Of a stretch of 64,000 nt of DNA, positions 8,101-16,020 are shown in pieces. Made by a program: the position numbers and the translations under genes. A model generated the notes under the pieces. That model was given only the letters and a program-made list of their open reading frames with translations, did not search any database and was not told the origin of the DNA. How positions within the stretch are numbered: position 1 is the first letter of the stretch; each line of letters starts with the position of its first letter. The stretch is taken from contig JAJEFA010000017.1 of the NCBI GenBank assembly GCA_022820725.1, positions 62,001 to 126,000 on the forward strand. Reading direction: 5' to 3'. Source of the stretch: Candidatus Binatia bacterium. GTDB taxonomy: Bacteria; Desulfobacterota; Binatia; Bin18.

Positions 8101-9441
8101 CTATTCGGTTGACGGCGCGCCTTGTCTGCAGATACGCCCGAACACGGGCCAGGCCAGCGCCAGCCCAATCAGTCCGAATTCCAGCAGGCGGGCCCAGAGC
8201 GGCTGCTGATAGGCTTGCAACTCGTAGTCGTTCACATTGAGCCCGGTCACATACGAGATGAGGACGGCCATGGAGGCCGTCCAGGCCCACACGCTAGGGA
8301 AGATCGCCGCAAAGGGCAGCAGCCAGAGCAGATACCACGGATTGATGACCGGAGACGCGGCCAGCAGCACGCCGTAGACCCAGTCGCCGCGCGGAACGGG
8401 CTGTCTCTCGTCCCGGCGATACTGCCAATAATACCAGCCCCAGAACAAGGCGCAGCCCAGCCCCAGCACGAGCTTGGCCTGGAAGACCGGTAGCGCCAGT
8501 GTCAGCAGCCCAAAGGCCGCGGAGTTAAACTCCCACTCCCGGGCAAAGACCAGCAGCGAATACAGGTCCGTGCCGCCGCCCAGGGCGAACGGTGCGTACA
8601 GGGCCGCCAGCGTAGCGCCGAACAGGACCCAGTGCCGGATTGAGGCACCGACCAGCACGAACGGCACCAGCACCAGGGCAAATATCTTGGCCCCACAGGC
8701 AAGGCCCAGACACACCGCGGCGCTCCGCCAGCGTTGCTCCCGGGCCAGGACAATAGCGGCCAGCAGCAGGCCGATACCGATGCCGTCCGGATGCGCGGTG
8801 AAGGCGATTTCCTTGACCACCAACGGACACCAGGCGTAGAGCATGACGTTTCGCGCCGGCGCCAAGCGTAGCAGCAGGGCCACAGTGGCAAGGTCAATGA
8901 CAATCAGCAGGAGTTGTAAGGCCGCGATGCTGCCCGGCCATAGCCAATAGCCGAGCAGGAAGACGAACTGTGTCGTCGGAGCGTAGATGGTTGGCAACCC
9001 CGGGTGGTTTATCCCATCCAGCACAGTGTGGAATGCGGCGGGAACGGTCGGGTCGGTAAAAAACGTTTCTGGGACGGCGGCGTAGGGCGTGCCGGTCGTG
9101 GCAAAACGATAGCCGTCCCACAGGTAGCGATAGAAATCGTCTTCAAACAGTGGTCCGCCGACCAGCCCGCAGATTCTGAAGGCTACGGCCCAAAAGAGCA
9201 GGTGGCCGAGCGGGAACGGTTCGTCACGCCGGTGGCAGTACAGGAAGAGGCCGAACACCGGCAGGCCGGTCCAGGCCATCAGGATGAAGAGGGCGACCAG
9301 GTCGGGTTCGCCAGGGGGCCACGCCAAAAAGGCGAGGGCAGCGTAGCCCAGGGTGCAACTCAGGCCGACCGCGTCCACCATCCGGCGCGTCGCTACGCTC
9401 GGTTGCCCACCCCCGTTTGCGCCGGCTCTCGTCTCAAGCAT
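8101..9441 (-). CDS. Integral-membrane GT-C type glycosyltransferase (DUF2029/GT87-like)
   Basis: This encodes 446 residues with about 11-12 hydrophobic segments. After the first long extracytoplasmic loop comes the acidic motif FEDDFYRYLWDGYRF (near residue 100), typical of GT-C glycosyltransferases that use polyprenyl-phosphate sugars. Further segments (PTIYAPTTQFVFLLG, HPDGIGIGLLLAA, SPVINPWYLLWLLPF) match alpha-mannosyltransferase-like DUF2029 proteins. The likely role is adding a sugar from a lipid carrier to an envelope glycan on the periplasmic side. The acceptor is unknown. It is 31 bases downstream of the nitroreductase gene on the same strand, probably in one transcript. Confidence 0.75.
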   Translation of the reverse strand: MLETRAGANGGGQPSVATRRMVDAVGLSCTLGYAALAFLAWPPGEPDLVALFILMAWTGLPVFGLFLYCHRRDEPFPLGHLLFWAVAFRICGLVGGPLFEDDFYRYLWDGYRFATTGTPYAAVPETFFTDPTVPAAFHTVLDGINHPGLPTIYAPTTQFVFLLGYWLWPGSIAALQLLLIVIDLATVALLLRLAPARNVMLYAWCPLVVKEIAFTAHPDGIGIGLLLAAIVLAREQRWRSAAVCLGLACGAKIFALVLVPFVLVGASIRHWVLFGATLAALYAPFALGGGTDLYSLLVFAREWEFNSAAFGLLTLALPVFQAKLVLGLGCALFWGWYYWQYRRDERQPVPRGDWVYGVLLAASPVINPWYLLWLLPFAAIFPSVWAWTASMAVLISYVTGLNVNDYELQAYQQPLWARLLEFGLIGLALAWPVFGRICRQGAPSTE

Positions 9442-9472
9442 ATCCCGCCCGGCACGACAGGTCGTTACGTGC

Positions 9473-10180
9473 TCATGATCCGTCGCGTTTCTGTCCCCAG
9501 GTATCCCAGTGGGTCAGTTGGGCGGCCGGAATCCGCCGGGCCGCCTTGAAATCCGTGCCCGTATAATAGGCCACGGGTAAAAGTACGCCTTGTGTCACGT
9601 TATCGGGAATATTGAGCAGCTTGGCCGCTTCGTCGGCGTGTTTGAGATGGACGGTGGTCCAACAGCAGCCCAGACCACGCGCGCGGGCGGCCAGCATGAA
9701 TGACCAGGCCGCGGGCAGAATGGAGCCGTAGGCCGTAGCCTGATCGAAAAGCGGCACGTCCCGGACCTGATCCTCGATGCAGAACAGCACATGGACCGGC
9801 ACCGCATGCAGATGATTGACCAGATAGACGGCGGAGTCGATCATACGCTGGAGGCCGTTTCCCGAGGGAGGTTTCCCCCGAGCCCCCTCAAGGGTCGAGG
9901 CGGGTCCTGTGGTCCCATACGTCGCGTCATCGGCCTGCTCCCAGTAGGACTCAAAAGCCTGTTTGTAGAGTCGCGCGATACCGGCCCGTTTTTCCGCATC
10001 GCGAATTACTAGAAAACGCCACTTCTGGGTGTTGGTGGCTGAGGGGCTCTGCACCGCCACTTCCAGACATTCTTCGATCAATTCCGGTGGGACCGGACGG
10101 GTCAGATCGAGACGTTTTCGGATGGAGCGCGTGGTGGTCAAAAGCTTGTCGCATACACTCAGGTCCAAATCTGTACTCAT
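9473..10180 (-). CDS. Nitroreductase family protein
   Basis: This encodes 235 residues from an ATG after GAGGTGAGCT. It has the FMN-dependent nitroreductase fold markers: TTTRSIRKRLDLTRPVPPELIEECLEVAVQSPSATNTQKWRFLVIRD at the N-terminus (Arg-Ser/Arg-Lys contacting FMN phosphate, SATNTQ loop), ATAYGSILPAAWSFMLAARARGLGCCWTTVHL in the middle, and a C-terminal LPVAYYTG strand followed by RRIPAAQL. Members reduce nitro groups, quinones or enones using NAD(P)H. The substrate is not determined. It lies in the cytosol and starts the two-gene minus-strand unit with the glycosyltransferase. Confidence 0.85.
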   Translation of the reverse strand: MSTDLDLSVCDKLLTTTRSIRKRLDLTRPVPPELIEECLEVAVQSPSATNTQKWRFLVIRDAEKRAGIARLYKQAFESYWEQADDATYGTTGPASTLEGARGKPPSGNGLQRMIDSAVYLVNHLHAVPVHVLFCIEDQVRDVPLFDQATAYGSILPAAWSFMLAARARGLGCCWTTVHLKHADEAAKLLNIPDNVTQGVLLPVAYYTGTDFKAARRIPAAQLTHWDTWGQKRDGS

Positions 10181-10594
10181 AGCTCACCTCGGTCGGAAAA
10201 AATCACAAAGCGCGGGTGAGAACAACTCGTAGTAGTGGTTCAGTTTGCTTATTCCCCCCTCACCCCAACCCTCTCCCAGAGGGAGAGGGGCTTTTTGACC
10301 CTCGCCCCTTGGGAGAGGGTGGCCCGCAGGGTCGGGTGAGGGCGCGAGCGGACGGCCCGTAGGGAGTAATCGACACAATATGCATCACACGTCAGGGGAG
10401 AGGGAATGAAGCTCGTAGGGGCAACCCCCTGTGGTTGCCCGGCCCCCGCCTGGCCCGGTCCCCCTCGGCAAGGTGCCGCACACGTCTTGGGAGGGGGGCG
10501 GCGCTCCGCCAGCAGAGGGCATGAGCGATGCGAAGCTGAACCACGACCCAACTCGCACACCGGTTGACATGCTAACGGTGTTGACAAATGAAAT
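10181..10594. repeat. Intergenic repeat block: REP hairpins and a GCATCACACGTC copy
   Basis: This noncoding stretch holds several palindromic repeats. CCCTCTCCC (10269-10277) and GGGAGAGGG (10281-10289) form a perfect nine-pair hairpin. The marker GCATCACACGTC is at 10382-10393 and recurs at three other intergenic sites. A GTAGGGGCAACC...GGTTGCCC palindrome at 10415-10440 is the same family as the REP copies around the RAYT gene near 62.4 kb. A variant CACACGTC-TTGGGAGG follows near 10480. None looks coding. Confidence 0.7.
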
Positions 10595-10609
10595 TGATAA
10601 TGATTCTCA
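10595..10609 (+). promoter_or_regulatory. Fur box upstream of the porin/ApbE operon
   Basis: TGATAAT-G-ATTCTCA matches the 7-1-7 Fur consensus (TGATAATnATTATCA) at all but one arm position, and the flanking GAAAT/ATTTC extends the palindrome. It sits about 135 bases upstream of the porin start, with TTGACA at 10581-10586 just before it. This predicts repression of the operon in iron-replete cells. A six-base-pair-perfect palindrome in this AT-rich island within GC-rich DNA is unlikely by chance. Confidence 0.75.
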
Positions 10610-10744
10610 ATTTCAACAAAGAAGTTTGGACAGGAGGAGGTGAGACAGCAGCAGACCTGTCGGCAGTCGATTATGAGACACACACGAGCGGCCCGAGGAC
10701 GGAATCCCAGCGCCCATCACATGACAGAGAGGAGACAGACCATA

Positions 10745-12217
10745 ATGTGGAAAAGCATGTGGCTTTGGGGGGCGCTGGCTCTCGTACTGGGCATTCCTGC
10801 GGGCGGCTATGCCGTAGATGAAGCGCGGATACAACAACTCGAACAGCAATTACAGGCCATGCAGAACGCGATGTCGTCGATGCAGGGCGAGCTGGAAAGC
10901 CTGCGGGCCGAACAAGAGCAGGAACAGGAGCGGGAGGCGGAACAGGCCCGCCGCCAGGACGTGCTGGCCGAGGAAGTGGACAATCTGCGCACCAGCCTGA
11001 CCCTGCCCGACTTCCAGCCCCTGACCATGGAAGACAGCCGGTACGGCCTGGGACCGGCGGCCTCCAAGATTTACGGCGTCGAGCAGGGCTTGTCGATCGG
11101 CGGCTACGGCGAGGCATATTACCGCAAGGATGTGAGCGATAAGACGCGGAGCGACCGCGACACGACCGACTACCTGCGCTTTGTGCTGTACACCGGCTAT
11201 AAGTTCACCGATCGTATCATCCTGAATGCCGAGTTGGAGTTCGAGCACGCCGGGACGGGCGCCGGCGGCTCGGTGTCGGTCGAGTTCGCCTATCTCGATT
11301 TCCTGATGTGGGACTGGGCCAATTTCCGGGCCGGCATGTTGCTCGCCCCGCTGGGCATCGTCAACGAGTTGCACGAGCCCGTGTTCTTCAACGGCGTGGA
11401 GCGACCCGAGGTTGAGCGGCGCATCATCCCCTCAACCTGGCGTGAGAACGGCATCGGCATATTCGGCGAACTGCTGCCGGGCCTCGAATACCGCATCTAC
11501 GGCATGAACGCGCTTGAAGGCGTGGCAAGCAGCACGTCCAAGTGTACGCCTGACGAGGACGGCAACTGTTTGACCAAGCCCTCGTTCAAGCTGAAGGAGC
11601 ACTTCCGCAGCACGCGTCAGAAGGGCGGTAATGCCGTGGCCGAGGATATCGGGCTTGCGGCGCGGCTGGACTATACGCCCATGCTGAACCTCAAGTTCGG
11701 CGGCTCGGTCTACACCGGCAAGTCCTCCCACGATAGTCAGTACTACGAGTGTGTGGACGGGAAGTGTGGCCCGGTCAATGTGCCCGGCGCGCGGCTGACC
11801 ATCTGGGAGCTGCACGCCATATACGGTTGGCAGGGGCTGGACCTGCGGGCGCTGTTCGCCATGTCCCACCTGAAGGACTCGGACGAACTCAACCGCATCG
11901 GCGGCGGTGGTAAGATCGCCAAGGAGATGTACGGTTTCTACGTCGAGGCGGCCTACGACGTCATGCCGATGGCGTTGGGGAATACCGTACAGCAATTGTC
12001 GCCCTTCCTGCGTTTTTCCTATATTGACCAGCACGCCGAGATGGCTGGTGACTGGGATGCCAAGGGTCGGTACGAGCACCGCATCTGGACCACCGGTGTC
12101 AGCTATAAACCCCACCCGAACGTTGTGCTCAAGGTGGATTATCGCAACTTCGATACCGTGGATAACGACAACGAGCGCGAAGACGAGGTCAACTTTGGTA
12201 TCGGCTTTGTTTTCTAG
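10745..12217 (+). CDS. Porin with N-terminal coiled coil, first gene of a Fur-box operon
   Basis: This encodes 490 residues from ATG 10745; the frame extends further upstream, but only here is a signal peptide (MWKSMWLWGALALVLGIPAGGYA) behind GAGAGGAGAC. After cleavage comes a Glu/Gln-rich coiled coil (residues ~25-80, LEQQLQAMQNAMSSMQGELESLRAEQ), as in trimeric phosphate-selective-like porins. A long barrel domain follows (GYGEAYYRKD, FVLYTGYKFTDRIILNAELEFEHA, FRAGMLLAPLGIVNELHEPVFFNGVERPEVERRIIPSTWRENGIG) and ends in EVNFGIGFVF with the C-terminal Phe. It probably passes a solute through the outer membrane under iron limitation. The next gene starts overlapping its stop. Confidence 0.8.
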   Translation: MWKSMWLWGALALVLGIPAGGYAVDEARIQQLEQQLQAMQNAMSSMQGELESLRAEQEQEQEREAEQARRQDVLAEEVDNLRTSLTLPDFQPLTMEDSRYGLGPAASKIYGVEQGLSIGGYGEAYYRKDVSDKTRSDRDTTDYLRFVLYTGYKFTDRIILNAELEFEHAGTGAGGSVSVEFAYLDFLMWDWANFRAGMLLAPLGIVNELHEPVFFNGVERPEVERRIIPSTWRENGIGIFGELLPGLEYRIYGMNALEGVASSTSKCTPDEDGNCLTKPSFKLKEHFRSTRQKGGNAVAEDIGLAARLDYTPMLNLKFGGSVYTGKSSHDSQYYECVDGKCGPVNVPGARLTIWELHAIYGWQGLDLRALFAMSHLKDSDELNRIGGGGKIAKEMYGFYVEAAYDVMPMALGNTVQQLSPFLRFSYIDQHAEMAGDWDAKGRYEHRIWTTGVSYKPHPNVVLKVDYRNFDTVDNDNEREDEVNFGIGFVF

Positions 12218-12797
12218 AGTCCGTGTTGCTCAGTACGTTCTGAGCATGGTGGCACTGCTGGGCAGTGCCACCATTATTGAGGCCCAGGTTTTTTATTCCA
12301 AGGCAGAGGCATTACAGGTGGCATTTCCCCAGGCAGACCGCGTCGAGACGCAAACCTTCTTCCTCACCTCGCAGCAGGTCAAACAGGTTGAGACCCTGGC
12401 GCAGGCCTCGGTCGATTCCAAGCTGGCCACCTTTCACGTCGGCCATACGGCCGATGCCGTGCAGGGCTACGCCTTTATTGAGACACATATTGTGCGGACC
12501 TTTCCGGAAACCTTTCTGATGGTGGTGTCCCCCGACGGCACACTGCAAAAACTCCTGGTACTGGCCTTTTACGAGCCGGCCGAATACCTGCCGTCGGATC
12601 TCTGGCTGGAGCAGTTCGATCAAAAGCGACTGACGCCTTCGTTACGCCTGCGGCGCGATATCCACGGGATTATGGGCTCCACGCTGACCGCCCAGGCCGC
12701 GACCCAAGGCGTGCGCAAAGTCCTGGCCCTTTTTCAGGTCTTGATTCAGGAGAAGCCCCCTCACCCTGGCCCTCTCCCTCAAGGGGAGAGGGGATGA
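12207..12797 (+). CDS. Exported FMN-binding domain protein (likely ApbE substrate)
   Basis: This is read from TTG 12207, overlapping the porin stop, which gives a good signal peptide (FSRVRVAQYVLSMVALLGSATIIEAQ). ATG 12246 is the alternative, but its signal would be truncated. It is 196 residues long. The C-terminal half is an FMN_bind domain: KLLVLAFYEPAEY, then RRDIHGIMGSTLTAQAATQGVRKVLALF near residues 148-175. The Ser/Thr in MGSTLT aligns with the threonine that ApbE covalently loads with FMN. An ApbE gene is two genes downstream, so this is the expected flavinylated, periplasm-facing redox carrier. The last residues (PHPGPLPQGERG) come from a REP-type repeat, so the C-terminus has been rewritten by the repeat. 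Confidence 0.75.
   Translation: MFSRVRVAQYVLSMVALLGSATIIEAQVFYSKAEALQVAFPQADRVETQTFFLTSQQVKQVETLAQASVDSKLATFHVGHTADAVQGYAFIETHIVRTFPETFLMVVSPDGTLQKLLVLAFYEPAEYLPSDLWLEQFDQKRLTPSLRLRRDIHGIMGSTLTAQAATQGVRKVLALFQVLIQEKPPHPGPLPQGERG
12770..12792. repeat. REP-type palindrome inside the 3' end of the FMN-binding gene
   Basis: CCCTCTCCC at 12770-12778 and GGGAGAGGG at 12784-12792 reproduce the hairpin arms seen at 10269-10289. The repeat supplies the last codons and the neighbourhood of the stop codon of the FMN-binding protein, and lies just ahead of the next start codon. Confidence 0.7.
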
Positions 12798-12803
12798 GAT
12801 GAA

Positions 12804-13376
12804 ATGCGCTTTGTGATTACCGGCGAGTGGTCCAGAAACCGGCTGCTCCAACTCATCATCGTTATCTTCGTTATCTATGTCATCGGCCTGTGGCTGACGA
12901 ACGCCCTGCTGTACTTCCAGAAGATGAACCTGAGCTATGTCTCGGTGACCGAATACTATCTGGGCTCGGAAGAGCGTTTTCTCCAGCCGCGCAGCTATCA
13001 GGGCATGCTGGAAGTGACGCATTTTCATTTATTTGCCATGGGCCTGCTGCTGCTGACGCTAACGCATCTGATGCTGTTCGTGCCTATCTCTCCGAACCTG
13101 AAAGCCTGGCTGATTATCATTCCTTTTTTCTCCGCCCTGATCGATGAGGGCGGTGGCTGGCTGGTACGTTTTGTCCACCCCGGTTTTGCCTATCTGAAAA
13201 TTGCCGGCTTTCTCGCCCTGGAAATCAGCCTGGCGGTGCTGGTCGTGATCAGCCTGTGGTCTATCTTTCGGGGCTCGCAAGAGCACTACCGACAGCAAAG
13301 GCCGCCCGCTGCGCGGCGGGACAAAGTCGATGTGGAAAACGTCGGTCTTGGGGCCGCGGGGGAGATGGTGGAATGA
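12804..13376 (+). CDS. Four-helix inner-membrane protein of the flavinylation operon
   Basis: This encodes 190 residues with hydrophobic segments at ~11-33 (LLQLIIVIFVIYVIGLWLTNALLYF), ~75-95 (HLFAMGLLLLTLTHLMLFVPI), ~100-118 and ~135-160. Notable conserved-looking residues are the EVTHFHLF histidines and the TLTHLMLF histidine in helix 2, spaced like haem-b or quinone-site ligands, and FFSALIDEGGGWLVRF. I recognise similar proteins in ApbE-linked gene sets, where databases often give a misleading 'elongation factor' name. Its role there is unknown. As a membrane partner for a flavinylated protein it may carry electrons from the quinone pool. Its stop overlaps the apbE start (ATGA). Confidence 0.65.
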   Translation: MRFVITGEWSRNRLLQLIIVIFVIYVIGLWLTNALLYFQKMNLSYVSVTEYYLGSEERFLQPRSYQGMLEVTHFHLFAMGLLLLTLTHLMLFVPISPNLKAWLIIIPFFSALIDEGGGWLVRFVHPGFAYLKIAGFLALEISLAVLVVISLWSIFRGSQEHYRQQRPPAARRDKVDVENVGLGAAGEMVE

Positions 13377-14401
13377 GGAAGAGTAGGGATTGGGGGTTAG
13401 GGATTGGGGGTTGGACGGTCGTTGGTATCGTCAGCCTCCTGGTCTTTGGCAGTCCTGTCCGGGCGTGTGAGACCGACGGCCGCTATATTATGGGTACGGT
13501 TTTTCAAGCCACGCTGTGCCAGGCAGAGCCCCCTTCTCAAGGAAAGATGAGCGCGGTATGGCACGAGGTTTTTACCGCCGCGCAGCGGTTTGACGCTCTT
13601 TTTACCACCTATGCTCCGCACAGCCCGCTCAGCCATTTGAACGCCCGGGCCGGGCAAGGGCCCCAGGCGGTTCCGGCCGAAGTCAGCGAGATCCTGCGGC
13701 TCTCGCAGCACTACGCAGACCTGACCAATGGTGCTTTCGACATCACGGTGCGGCCGCTCCTGAGCTTGTGGCGACAGGCGGAAACAACCCAGACCCAGCC
13801 GACCGCGGCGGCTATTCGCCATACCATGCGGTTCATCGGGAGTCAGAAGCTGCACTTTGCCACGCCTCATCACGTCGGCCTGCCTGCGCCGGGCATGGCA
13901 CTGGACCTGGGGGGCATCGGCAAAGGCTATGCGCTCGACCGGATCGCCGAACAGCTTCACGAACAGCGACTGACAAACGCCCTGCTCAATTTTGGGCAGA
14001 GCAGCCTGTGGGCACTTGGCCGGCCACCTGACGGGGAGGGATGGCGTTTATTGTTACGGCAGCCGAATGGCGAGATCGTCGGCGTTGCCACGTTTTCCGA
14101 TCAGGCCGTTTCCATATCCGGGAGTCTTGGCCGGAGCATGCAGGTCGAAGGACAGCGTTACGGTCATATTATTGATCCCCGGACCGGCCGGCCCGTGCAG
14201 CGCGACCTCTTGGCCTGCGTTGTGGCTCCGAGCGCGGCCCAGGCCGAGGCCCTGAGCACGGCGCTTTTAATTTTAGGGGAACAGGAAGGACTCGATCTCA
14301 TTGAGCAGCTCGATGGCGTCGAAGGATTCTTACGTGAAGCACACGGCACACAGTGGATGACGACGGGGTGGGAGCGGGTCAGCCGTTTTGTCGCATTATA
14401 G
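13373..14401 (+). CDS. apbE: FAD:protein FMN transferase ApbE
   Basis: This encodes 342 residues from the ATG overlapping the previous stop; a longer frame to 13256 lies inside the upstream gene. A signal sequence (WTVVGIVSLLVFGSPVRAC) with only a weak lipobox precedes the ApbE fold: MGTVFQATL, FDALFTTYAPHSPLSHLNA, NGAFDITVRPLLSLW, MALDLGGIGKGYALDRIAEQL, and YGHIIDPRTGRPV with the late VVAPSAAQAEALSTALLILG segment. ApbE transfers FMN from FAD to a Thr/Ser of exported proteins using magnesium; the FMN-binding protein two genes upstream is the obvious target. Two departures are visible: NFGQSS where NxGGN is usual, and AEALST where ADALST is usual. A tandem 14-base repeat lies just after the start. 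Confidence 0.88.
   Translation: MRKSRDWGLGIGGWTVVGIVSLLVFGSPVRACETDGRYIMGTVFQATLCQAEPPSQGKMSAVWHEVFTAAQRFDALFTTYAPHSPLSHLNARAGQGPQAVPAEVSEILRLSQHYADLTNGAFDITVRPLLSLWRQAETTQTQPTAAAIRHTMRFIGSQKLHFATPHHVGLPAPGMALDLGGIGKGYALDRIAEQLHEQRLTNALLNFGQSSLWALGRPPDGEGWRLLLRQPNGEIVGVATFSDQAVSISGSLGRSMQVEGQRYGHIIDPRTGRPVQRDLLACVVAPSAAQAEALSTALLILGEQEGLDLIEQLDGVEGFLREAHGTQWMTTGWERVSRFVAL
13385..13412 (+). repeat. Tandem 14-base direct repeat after the apbE start codon
   Basis: AGGGATTGGGGGTT occurs twice in immediate succession (13385-13398 and 13399-13412), covering codons 5-13 of apbE. Fourteen is not a multiple of three, so gain or loss of one unit would shift the frame of the whole protein. Confidence 0.85.
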
Positions 14402-14432
14402 TTCTGTCAGCGTACAGAGGAGGGACAAAGAC

Positions 14433-14753
14433 ATGCGCACCAACGAAATACTGGCAACCATTCCAAACGAGACATCCGCCTCCGCCCCACCCAATACTGC
14501 GCTGGAGGTCGCCGTGGAGCTGCCCCAGGCGGATGAGCCTGACGGACAAGCAGACGAACAGCCGAGCATTGCCTTCCGGCGTCTGACGTGGGGCTCGGGC
14601 TTGGGCTGGTGTCGGCAGCAAACCCTGACCCTGACTCCGGCGGAAGCCGAGGCCGTGCTCAAGGCATTACAGAAGAGCCGGCACAAATGGCGCGGGGCAT
14701 CTGCCACTCCCCAGGGCAAAGTCATCCCTTTCCCGGGTAGTCCATCAAACTGA
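14433..14753 (+). CDS. Small hypothetical protein at the end of the flavinylation operon
   Basis: This encodes 106 residues from an ATG behind GAGGAGGG, 31 bases after apbE on the same strand. The first ~45 residues are acidic and Pro/Ala-rich, likely disordered. The second half, FRRLTWGSGLGWCRQQTLTLTPAEAEAVLKALQKSRHKW, looks like a compact alpha/beta element with a Leu-rich helix. No signal peptide or membrane segment is seen, so it is probably cytosolic. I do not recognise the family. Position suggests co-expression with the Fur-controlled operon. Confidence 0.6.
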   Translation: MRTNEILATIPNETSASAPPNTALEVAVELPQADEPDGQADEQPSIAFRRLTWGSGLGWCRQQTLTLTPAEAEAVLKALQKSRHKWRGASATPQGKVIPFPGSPSN

Positions 14754-15138
14754 CCCGCTTCCGAGGGGTCTGCCCCGGACTGGATACGGGGACCGGGCCG
14801 GGGGGGTGATCGCCCCTCTCGCCGCCCCTCCTGGGAGCGCGGCCATCTTGGCCGCTTGCGGGCTGGAAGTCCGCACTCCTGGCCCCCTGTCGTAGACAGG
14901 AACTGTGCAGGGGAGCGTGGGGGCCGCCGAGTCATGTCATGTGCATCACACGTCCCAGGGGGAGGGGGCGCCTCCCTTTCCAGGCTCAATACTCCTGAAG
15001 AGCACGGGCCTCGCCCGTCCTGCGCACCGTCTCTGTATTGCTTTGTCGGCTCAGGCGTGCTCAGAAGGTTCCAAGTCTGAAGGTCGAAAATCATGGAGAC
15101 CGTGTGAGCCACCCGGTGGTCATTATTGGCACGAGCCC
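14754..15138. repeat. Intergenic repeat block with a 100-base palindromic element and a GCATCACACGTC copy
   Basis: The segment at 14832-14930 (beginning CTGGGAGCGCGGCCATCTTG, then GCGGGCTGGAAG) recurs with small changes at 19207-19304, and a shorter relative is at 57421-57479. GCATCACACGTC follows at 14943-14954 in both long copies, at nearly the same distance. The region is GC-rich, has no ribosome-binding site and encodes nothing convincing. A reading frame crossing it is only an upstream extension of the next gene. Confidence 0.7.
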
Positions 15139-15957
15139 ATGTCCGAGCGCAGATTTGGCCCTATTCCCGGTTATCCGATCGGCTCCTACTTCGTCTCTCG
15201 TCAGGCGCTCTCTAAGGCCGGGGTCCACCGGCCCCGCATTGCCGGTATCTCCGGCAGCGGGCGGACGGGCGCCGATTCGGTGGTTCTGGCCGGCGGCTAT
15301 GAAGATGGAGAGGATTACGAGCATACCATTTTTTATACCGGCCACGGCGGGCGTGACTCCCAGACCCACGAGCAGATAGGCCATCAGGTGCTCATTCGTG
15401 GCAATCTGGCGCTGGCCCAGAACCGATTGCACGGCCTGCCCGTCCGCGTTATCCGTGGGGCAGGGTTCCGTTCTCCTTATGCGCCGGATTCCGACTATCG
15501 GTATGACGGCTTGTTCACGGTTGACGACTACTGGCGGGGCGTCGGGCGCGCGGGATTTTTTATCTGGCGTTTTCGGTTGGTCAAAATGGATGAAGACTCA
15601 CAGCGGCAGGAGCGCGTCGTCCAAGAAAGGCTGCACGCTCAGGAAATCAAGCAACTCTACCACTATCGCTGCCAGATGTGTCGCGTCCAGCTCCGAGGCA
15701 CCGCCGGGCCGTATGCCGAAGCGGTACATCTCCGGCCCCTCGAAGCCCCGCACAACGGTCCTGATACCCCCGAGAATATGCTGTGTCTGTGTCCGAACTG
15801 TCATATCCTGCTGAGCATCGGCGGAGTGAGTATTGCCGATGATTTTGCGCTGATCGGCAGACCGGGGAGTTTATACGTGGATTTTCGACACCGGATCAAT
15901 ATTGAGCATATACGTTATCGGCGACATCACTACCCGCCTGACTCCGAGATGGTTTAG
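15139..15957 (+). CDS. SRA-YDG domain/HNH endonuclease (modification-dependent restriction type)
   Basis: This encodes 272 residues from ATG 15139; upstream frame extension runs through repeat DNA and is rejected. Residues ~3-155 form a complete SAD/SRA-YDG domain: FGPIPGYPIGSYFVSRQALSKAGVHRPRIAGISGSG, GADSVVLAGGYEDGEDYEHTIFYTGHGGRD, GNLALAQNRLHGLPVRVIRG and the YRYDGLFTVDDYWRGVG signature. SRA domains flip out 5-methylcytosine or related bases. Residues ~180-245 are an HNH nuclease: two CxxC pairs (CQMC, CPNC), AEAVHLRPL with the catalytic His, and NMLCLCPNCH. Such fusions cut DNA carrying modified cytosine. It probably defends against modified phage or foreign DNA; no cognate methyltransferase is nearby, as expected for a type IV-like enzyme. 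Confidence 0.85.
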   Translation: MSERRFGPIPGYPIGSYFVSRQALSKAGVHRPRIAGISGSGRTGADSVVLAGGYEDGEDYEHTIFYTGHGGRDSQTHEQIGHQVLIRGNLALAQNRLHGLPVRVIRGAGFRSPYAPDSDYRYDGLFTVDDYWRGVGRAGFFIWRFRLVKMDEDSQRQERVVQERLHAQEIKQLYHYRCQMCRVQLRGTAGPYAEAVHLRPLEAPHNGPDTPENMLCLCPNCHILLSIGGVSIADDFALIGRPGSLYVDFRHRINIEHIRYRRHHYPPDSEMV

Positions 15958-16020
15958 TGTTGGGGAGTGCGGGCTCGAAGCCCACAAAAAGCCCCCTCCT
16001 TAAAAAGGGAGAAACCGACA

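Noticed and set aside
10267..10300. Rho-independent terminator (hairpin followed by CTTTTTG)
   Set aside because: No plus-strand gene lies upstream, and the hairpin belongs to a repeat family found inside other loci.
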